Of a stretch of DNA of 34,617 bases, positions 28,901-34,617 are shown piece after piece. Both the position numbers and the translations under genes were made by a program. Under the pieces are notes generated by a model that was not told the origin of the DNA, searched no databases, and was given only the letters and a program-made list of their open reading frames with translations. The stretch's first letter is position 1, and each line of letters starts with the position of its first letter. Source of the stretch: Phoronis ovalis (lineage: Eukaryota; Phoronida; Phoronidae); assembly GCA_028565635.1 (NCBI GenBank), contig JAOXYB010019183.1:1-34617 (forward strand), read 5' to 3'.

Positions 28901-30584
28901 CTACGCACTATTCAGAAATATAGCTAAATTAAATACCGCTACATGAATGTTTAATTTCATGCCAGTGGAGGCAAAGTTTAAAGAAAATAGGTTATCACAT
29001 GTCAAAGAGCAACTACAGGTGTGTTCATGTTTACATGCAGCATATTGTCCAAGGTCTTTGATAAGAAAGGGTGATCCCGGATGAACTGGTAAAAACTAGA
29101 ATTGCACTCTTTAGTCAATAAGGGTGAGAAATGAAACAATTTCATGTGCTATATCAGTTTAAGTCCTACCGAACAAAACTAAGGCAAGTTCTTATTTCGA
29201 TATACTAACAGAAACATACAAAGATATAACAAAGGTTTTTACTGTTTATCATAACCATAGCTGCAGTTTCCGTTTCTGAGTTTTGATCCAAATTTACATG
29301 GTAAATACTTGCAGTTTCTGTTTCAGAATTTCAATCCAAATGTTTACATGGTGAGCATTCTAAGTGAGTGTGCTATTAAAGTTCCTTTTAGTTGTTTAGA
29401 AATACTCCAGGCTGATTATATAAGTGGCAAGTCCTTTATTTTTTGCATATCAAATGTCCAGGTTGTAAATCCCAGATAATGAAGTAATACATTGTATCTC
29501 TGAGTAAATCTTGTGAGACTTGAGACGAAAGCCAAAATTTCCTTACCTTTTTGGTATAATCTTTAGGTACACCTTGGTACACATCAGAGCCTTCTGGATG
29601 ATTAATTATAATGCCCTTAGTGGGGTTTCTGTAATGAATATATTAAATACTTATTATTTGGATAAACAAGAATTTTTTTGTTACAAATGACATTGTTAAT
29701 ACCAGGAATGAAATGCACAATAACTTTTCAAGGAAACAACTTGTACATGTCATTCAAATAATCATACAAGTCTTACATAAATTCTACTTTATTTATTTTT
29801 TTCAGTTTATTTTCCTTTCTTTGCATGAAAATATTATTTAAAGACTAATTAAAATACAGTCGCCAGGGGACTGTCTGTGCGTATTTAAAAAATCTAGTGT
29901 TTGTTATTTTTTAGTGAACTGTCACACACAGCTAGGTCACTATACAAAAAAAATACTGAATCTTTACGACACTTACGATGGACTATTTGCAATGTCATCA
30001 TACATCATGACCACGATATTTTCCTCCGGGATTCCATGTCTTTTTAATACTTGAAATGCGTGACAAACATCGGCCTACAACATTACAATAATATGCTGTG
30101 CTTTACATGACGCAAATGTTAACTTTAGATTGCATAGTGTTTTAATTATCATAGAATTTAATTAAAATTCATTAACAAATTAATTTAAAGCCCCGGACAA
30201 AGCCAAGTCGGCCCGGAGCCAAGTATACACCTGCAAACCCCTCTTTTAAACTAAACTTCGAACTATAAATTACTACTCTTAAGTCATTTTGCAGTTTTCG
30301 TTTTTAATATAAGAATTGTCCCAAATGCACGACATGATAATTCATAAGAAAGTGTAAAGATGGTCTTGCAATTAATTTCCTTTTATAAGTCTACAAGTAC
30401 AAGTCCCGATTTCGTGACTACTTACCTGGTGGCGATAGTTATAGTACCCGTAAGATCCAGCAACCAATAAAGCCCAGTGTTTTCCTTCTTCTTGTCTTGT
30501 TTCTTCAATTGTATCTATAACCAAATTTTCGAACGTTTTGCAATTAGCTAAAGCCACCAAGAGCAAAATTACAACGATCTGCAT
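22945..30584 (-). CDS. LGMN: Legumain (asparaginyl endopeptidase, peptidase family C13)
   Basis: Twelve exons, in transcript order: 30584-30426, 30074-29977, 29628-29547, 28456-28371, 27395-27320, 26737-26675, 26385-26316, 26222-26104, 25264-25175, 24557-24465, 24077-23793, 23046-22945. They join in frame into 440 residues (human 433). Legumain is a lysosomal/secreted cysteine protease that cuts after Asn, and after Asp at low pH. Seen: hydrophobic signal peptide (about 1-15); N49, R51 and H52 in the NYRH motif; catalytic H155 in VDHG; catalytic C196 in EACESGSM. The His-Cys spacing of 41 equals the human enzyme. Substrate-pocket region SSYACYYD and the TYLGD motif follow. The C-terminal prodomain (about 313-440) keeps the paired cysteines and the H-L-Y-V-x-V-N-L-C end. 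Mature-enzyme residues look intact. The human RGD tripeptide is QGN here, and the Asn323 processing site is Gln334. Confidence 0.96.
24937..25172. repeat. Tandem duplication (about 119 bp) ending at a legumain splice donor
   Basis: Two adjacent copies, 24937-25055 and 25056-25172, both start ATCATATAGATCTTTCAT and run through matching CTACCATAACAAATC and ATTCCATATGATTCATACTA segments. By eye they are above 90 percent identical. Read on the legumain strand, one copy boundary falls at the splice donor of the exon at 25264-25175, so the GTAATTACAG-like end is duplicated inside the intron. Confidence 0.85.
27396..28370. other. Legumain intron, 975 bp
   Basis: Very AT-rich intron just before the catalytic-His exon. 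It includes a run of TAAT/TTAA simple sequence around 27590-27630. A 61-codon frame at 28343-28158 (minus) resembles nothing known and overlaps no splice signal. Other legumain introns over 500 bp (23047-23792, 24558-25174, 25265-26103, 26738-27319, 28457-29546) contain only the repeats listed separately. Confidence 0.6.
29262..29354. repeat. Short tandem duplication in a legumain intron
   Basis: Two units of about 46-48 bp begin TGCAGTTTC (29262 and 29310) and share ATCCAAAT and TTTACATGGT words. They differ by several substitutions. The repeat lies in the long intron 28457-29546 and no function is evident. Confidence 0.7.
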
Positions 30585-30636
30585 TTTTCCAACTTCCTTG
30601 TTTGTTGACCGTGTGACTAAAGAATACTAGCTCTAC

Positions 30637-30648
30637 TTATTTAAAATA
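30637..30648 (-). promoter_or_regulatory. TATA-like element upstream of legumain
   Basis: On the minus strand the sequence reads ATTTTAAATAAG, about 53-64 nt upstream of the legumain ATG. That spacing would allow a short 5' UTR. The assignment is by position and composition only, in AT-rich DNA. Confidence 0.25.
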
Positions 30649-30853
30649 GTGGAGAATAAAATTACTACTTCCATGAAGTTGAATATTCTATAAGTCTACG
30701 TTTTAATAATCAACATGCATTTTTAAGAATATAAAAGTCTTATAAGAATATGCAATTTAACTTAATCTAACATGAAGTAATAAGATAACAAGAAAAATGC
30801 ACTCTTTTTTTGAACTATTTCGCAGATCGTAAGAACAACCATGTGAATCGCTT

Positions 30854-30879
30854 GTCACATGATTTAGTCATATGACTAA
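30854..30879. promoter_or_regulatory. Paired E-box-like sites with a 16-bp perfect palindrome
   Basis: GTCACATGA at 30854-30862 is followed at once by the perfect palindrome TTAGTCATATGACTAA at 30864-30879, which has a CATATG E-box at its centre. Both resemble GTCANNTGAC. They lie about 270-295 nt upstream of the legumain start. Known: lysosomal genes carry TFEB/MiT sites (GTCACGTGAC). That these serve the same role is only inferred, since neither has the CG core. Confidence 0.35.
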
Positions 30880-31822
30880 GAAAAACCGCGAAATACAAAT
30901 AAAAAAATTAATAGACTCTGAACACGGGCTCTTCATTGGCTCTTAACCATCTGAAGGTATGGAGAAAATTCAATTTCTGCTTTGAAGTTAGATGCAGTAG
31001 CTTTTAACATTAACTGTATCCTAACCGAAACGTTGTGGGTATTAAAACGATTAAATTTGAAGTTAGTCCACGAAGATCCAGTGGTTCTGAATCAGAGAAT
31101 AGTTGAAGGATCTTGAAGTGATAGCATTTCATTCTTAATTTGTGTTTGTTCTCGGGTGTTCTTTCCAATGTTGTATTTATTTATTTATCAAATATGTAAA
31201 CTTGTGCCCGGAAAATTTGCGTTGAATAAATCAATTCAAACTGAATCGTTTTCCCCGGATCTTTTTGCACTACCCAGTCAGTGTAACGATGTGTTTCTTA
31301 TATAAGTTATTCACTTCTAGTAGAATTCACTACAACTCAGTATAGATACGCCTTTCGATTATCAGTTAATGTAGTATCATATACTTATAGAGGGTAGAAG
31401 AAGTTATATAAAATGTATTAGCTGTCTCGTCTCAAGCAAACTACAATTATCAGTACTGAGGAGGCCAATGGGGGTTTACTAGGGAATTCGGAATTGAACA
31501 ATTTATCGGAATCTTCAATTGAATCTTGGCACATGTAAGGGGTTGCAATAAATAATTATTGGGAGACATGACTTTGCAATTTAATTATTGGGATTTCGGA
31601 TGAACATTTTAATTTCCTGACGATTCGGGATAATATAGAACAATTTTATTGCCTGGGATTGTGGGAGGTATGGTTTTATTTCTTCCTGGAATTCTGGAGT
31701 TACTAACCCACAGGCCTTTATCCCCCTTGAAAATGCATTGATTTTTACCATACACATCTTAGTAGCAGAAATCAAGATTTAATGATTTTTAAAAACGTAA
31801 TAAAACTACTGAAATTTTGTAG

Positions 31823-34024
31823 ATGGATATCTGTATACCATATGGTGAGAAACTCATTTCTGCATCCTTTACCATACCAAGGCACAGTAATGGCTGCGGT
31901 GTCATTCTCACGCATGGTGCTGGAGGCGATAAAGATTTTCAACAGCTTGTGACTTTAGACAACTTCCTGACACGTCATGGTTTTACATGCTTGCGTTTTA
32001 CTTGTAAAGGGTTAAATCTAAGTTATAGGATCAAGGTGTATGGTTCAGTGTTTGTAAGTTCTCAGCATGCAGAGCAGAACTACATTTCCGTAGCTATCGA
32101 GCTGTTTTGTAGTGTAAATTTTGAGACTAATTATCGTAGTGGGTTGAGAGGTTCACAACATAAAAGATATTCTTCAAAACAATGACACCCAATTTTTGAT
32201 AGCTTTATAGTTTATTCAAGAAATTATTCTAGCAATGCTAAAAGTATTAAATAACTCTTTATTACAGACTCCTTAAAATTATATTCCTAAACCATGTGTT
32301 GTTTTCAATCTTGAATCCACATCTCGCCTGCCTCTTCATGGCCTCAAGATTTATGTAATAAGGCAATAATTGGGGGATGGTTAGATGTACAGCACAATAA
32401 TAGTAAAGACAATCATCATCATCATCAGTCAGCTACTAGCATTTGCCCATTCATGATCTAAAATACAATAAAAATTTAAAAAAAAGTAATTTGGATAAAG
32501 GATCAGAAATAAATTTGACTAGTTATCATAATAATCCCAATAGCAGCTTCTGTTCTGGGATTTCAAATCAATTTGTTAGTTCAAAATATGAATTTATTCA
32601 ATAATTTTTAAAGCAAATATAAATATAAATAATACTTAAAGTTAAACATAATTTTTGAATTTAGGCACATTGAAAAAATATAAACACTTGCCTCTAATAT
32701 ATTTTTATGCTGCCAACAGAGAGGGCTTTTGTCCAATCAAAACTGCACTCAGGTTCCACAAGCAGAAATATTTTTAAGTCAAAGTGGACAAACTGTCATT
32801 GTGAATGAGCTTAATTGCATTTATATTGTTATTCAAGGAGGTATTCTTTGAATTTCTGTATAAGTACTCTAAGGGAGCTACTCTCAAGAGAATGTTCTTG
32901 GCAAGGGAAAACTTATAATGGTATTTGCATTTGCCAGAAGTAACAGGAGAGTAACCTGTATACATTTGAAAATTAACATTAATTTAAGCCTTGGATCATA
33001 TTGGATTAAGACAAATTTATAATATATTTGTACTGTATAGCAATCATTTTCCCACATTATTTTTTGGCTGTGTTATGTTTTAACCAACTTTCAAAAATAA
33101 AGTATGCATACACGAAAGCAGAGACAAAAATAAAATGTGGATTTGTATTTTTTTCAATTTCAGAAATATCTCTTGAATCAGACACAAAGTCCTGTGTCAA
33201 AGTGTTTTGTAGGAGGTATGTTGTGAATTTTTACAGTGTTATTTATATTATTTATAATTTTTTATGGAAGATGTTTCAGTGGATATTATTTACTCACCAG
33301 ATAATACCCATGAAAGTTTTAAACCCCAAAAACATAAAAGCCACTCTGGACTGAGACACTGCTTAAATTTTTTTGAAAGCCATATATTTTCCATTTTAAC
33401 TAGCTAAGTGAGACACAATATAATTATGTAGTGAAAAGCAGTACAGTCTGTATTAAGATTTCTTTAAAAAAGAGGAAAACCTAGGATTGGTTAAGCTAAT
33501 ATAAAAATTTAATAGAAAGGATACTAGTTAAATCATCATAAATGTATTATCTTCCAGGTCGATCAATGGGATCTCGAGCTGCAGTAGGACTGGTGAATTC
33601 ATTGACAGACACAGAGTTTTATGAGCACATTCTTGGTGTTTTGTGTCTATCATATCCTTTACATACAAAAGACGACTTATCGAATCTTCGTGATGAACCA
33701 CTTAAAATATTGGATAAGCCTGTTTTATTAATTAGCGGAACTGCTGATGGACTATGCCAAAAGACTTTGTTGGATCAAACAGTTAAAGAAATGAAATGCA
33801 ATGTAACAGTTCACTGGCTTAAAGATTGTGATCACAGTTTAAAATCTAAAGGCAACAGTGAGGAAGATTCCATGACTAAAATTTGTGACTTTGTTCTTCA
33901 GTGTTGTGTTAGGTTTCATGTAGATGGTACAATTCCGGCAAGTGAACCAAAGACATGGTGTGATCAAAGTAGAAAGAGAAGAATGTGTAATGTTAAGTCA
34001 AAAGTTAAAAAACCTCGCAAATAA
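31823..34024 (+). CDS. TEX30: TEX30-like alpha/beta hydrolase
   Basis: Exons 31823-32053, 33164-33215 and 33558-34024 join in frame into 249 residues plus TAA. The protein follows vertebrate TEX30 closely: the ILTHGAGGD oxyanion-type motif near the N-terminus, FTCKGLNLSYRIK, the nucleophile elbow G-R-S-M-G-S-R with Ser97, Asp158 in SGTADGLC, and His187 in DHSLKSKG. These three are the likely catalytic triad. The family belongs to the KANSL3/TEX30 alpha/beta hydrolase group; its substrate is not known to me. The basic tail (about 228-249, KRRMCNVKSKVKKPRK) is rich in Lys/Arg and could be a nuclear signal. The ATG directly follows a TTTTGTAG acceptor-like sequence and the N-terminus is about seven residues shorter than human TEX30, so an upstream exon may exist. 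Introns are 1110 and 342 bp. Confidence 0.88.
32054..33163. other. TEX30 intron, 1.1 kb
   Basis: Donor GTAAGT at 32054 and acceptor CAATTTCAG ending at 33163. The first exon's frame stays open past the donor until 32185, but the extension is unlike TEX30, while the spliced join restores the family sequence. A short ATC run occurs near 32411-32427. Nothing else is evident. Confidence 0.65.
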
Positions 34025-34617
34025 ATCCACCTACTTAGAGTATTAGGGGTATACATGGTTAAAAATCGACACTGACAGATTACACACAGGCAAATACTGA
34101 GTGACTGAGATGATTCGAATTTTACCCTTTATGGGTATACGTGGGTAAAACTCAATACACTAACTTTGCTTATTGGGTGACACAGTAACATGCTCATAAT
34201 TTTGAGAAACCCATGTATTTTGTAAATCAAAACATTTGAGTATTTGCGAATATTCCAGACAAAATTGGTAGTTTATACCTTCAATATAATAAATCATTTT
34301 ATTACAACAAATGATCAACTTTTTTCTTAAAAGATTTTATCAACCATGTCATAATTACAAGACTGTCCACTAGGTGTTTCAGAGTTGAACATTTAGAGAT
34401 TCGACATTATAGCAGGCACTATTACATTTTGTGGCGATGTATCCACTTGGAAAAGACATAATTAATGAATGGATAAACCATTTAAATACTTGTTTAACAC
34501 AGATAAATAATTCAATGATGTGTTTAATAATGGACTTTTCAACCTATAGAAAAACATGTCTGCAAAAAACATCCGTTTCTTTATATATAGAACTAAACTG
34601 AGCTTATTTATACAAGT
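34025..34617. other. TEX30 3' UTR and flank
   Basis: AATAAA occurs at 34020-34025, overlapping the stop codon, and again at 34288-34293, which is the more likely poly(A) signal. Between them are two related segments beginning GGGTATAC (34047 and 34133, offset 86 bp). The second forms a small hairpin from TTTTACCC (34120-34127) and GGGTAAAA (34143-34150). Beyond 34300 the sequence is AT-rich with nothing recognisable. Confidence 0.5.
34288..34293 (+). terminator. Poly(A) signal candidate for TEX30
   Basis: AATAAA lies 264 nt after the TEX30 stop, in an AT-rich setting followed by T-rich sequence. It is preferred over the copy that overlaps the stop codon. Confidence 0.5.

Larger units (their letters stand above)
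30585..31822. other. Divergent intergenic region between legumain and TEX30
   Basis: About 1.24 kb between two start codons facing apart, probably holding both promoters. It contains a TATA-like stretch near legumain (30637-30648), an E-box-like pair (30854-30879) and AT-rich sequence. A small frame at 31775-31581 (minus) has no recognisable content. A 5' non-coding or coding exon of TEX30 may lie here but I could not identify it. Confidence 0.5.

Overview
This window is nuclear DNA from an invertebrate animal. It is AT-rich, the genes are split into many short exons with GT-AG introns, and the proteins are close to vertebrate families (ASPP, the proteasome ATPase Rpt4, legumain, TEX30). A lophotrochozoan such as a mollusc is plausible, but I cannot fix the phylum from the sequence. 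I saw no prokaryotic, viral or organellar features. All gene models were built by hand, joining exons so that reading frame, splice sites and recalled family sequence agree.

Layout, left to right: (1) an ASPP-family gene on + (998-6671), whose 5' exons lie outside the window; (2) PSMC6/Rpt4 on - (12217 down to 8111), complete in nine exons, 390 residues; (3) a ZP-module membrane protein on + (13486-19944), complete in ten exons, 400 residues; (4) legumain on - (30584 down to 22945), complete in twelve exons, 440 residues; (5) a TEX30-like alpha/beta hydrolase on + (31823-34024), three exons, 249 residues. Strands alternate, so there are two convergent intergenic regions (6672-8110 and 19945-22944) and two divergent ones that probably hold promoters (12218-13485 and 30585-31822).

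The genes do not form one pathway. They are a p53/PP1 regulator, a proteasome ATPase, a surface or matrix-forming ZP protein, a lysosomal asparaginyl protease and an uncharacterised hydrolase. Nothing supports an operon or a defence system.

The non-coding parts hold the less ordinary signals: a 368-bp candidate MITE with 17-bp terminal inverted repeats and a 6-bp target duplication (22026-22405); a perfect 19-bp hairpin (12940-12985); a tandem duplication of about 119 bp that ends at a legumain splice donor; a 16-bp palindrome between LGMN and TEX30; and a uORF that overlaps the ZP gene start. In protein, the most notable point is that legumain has Gln where human legumain has its Asn323 autocleavage site.
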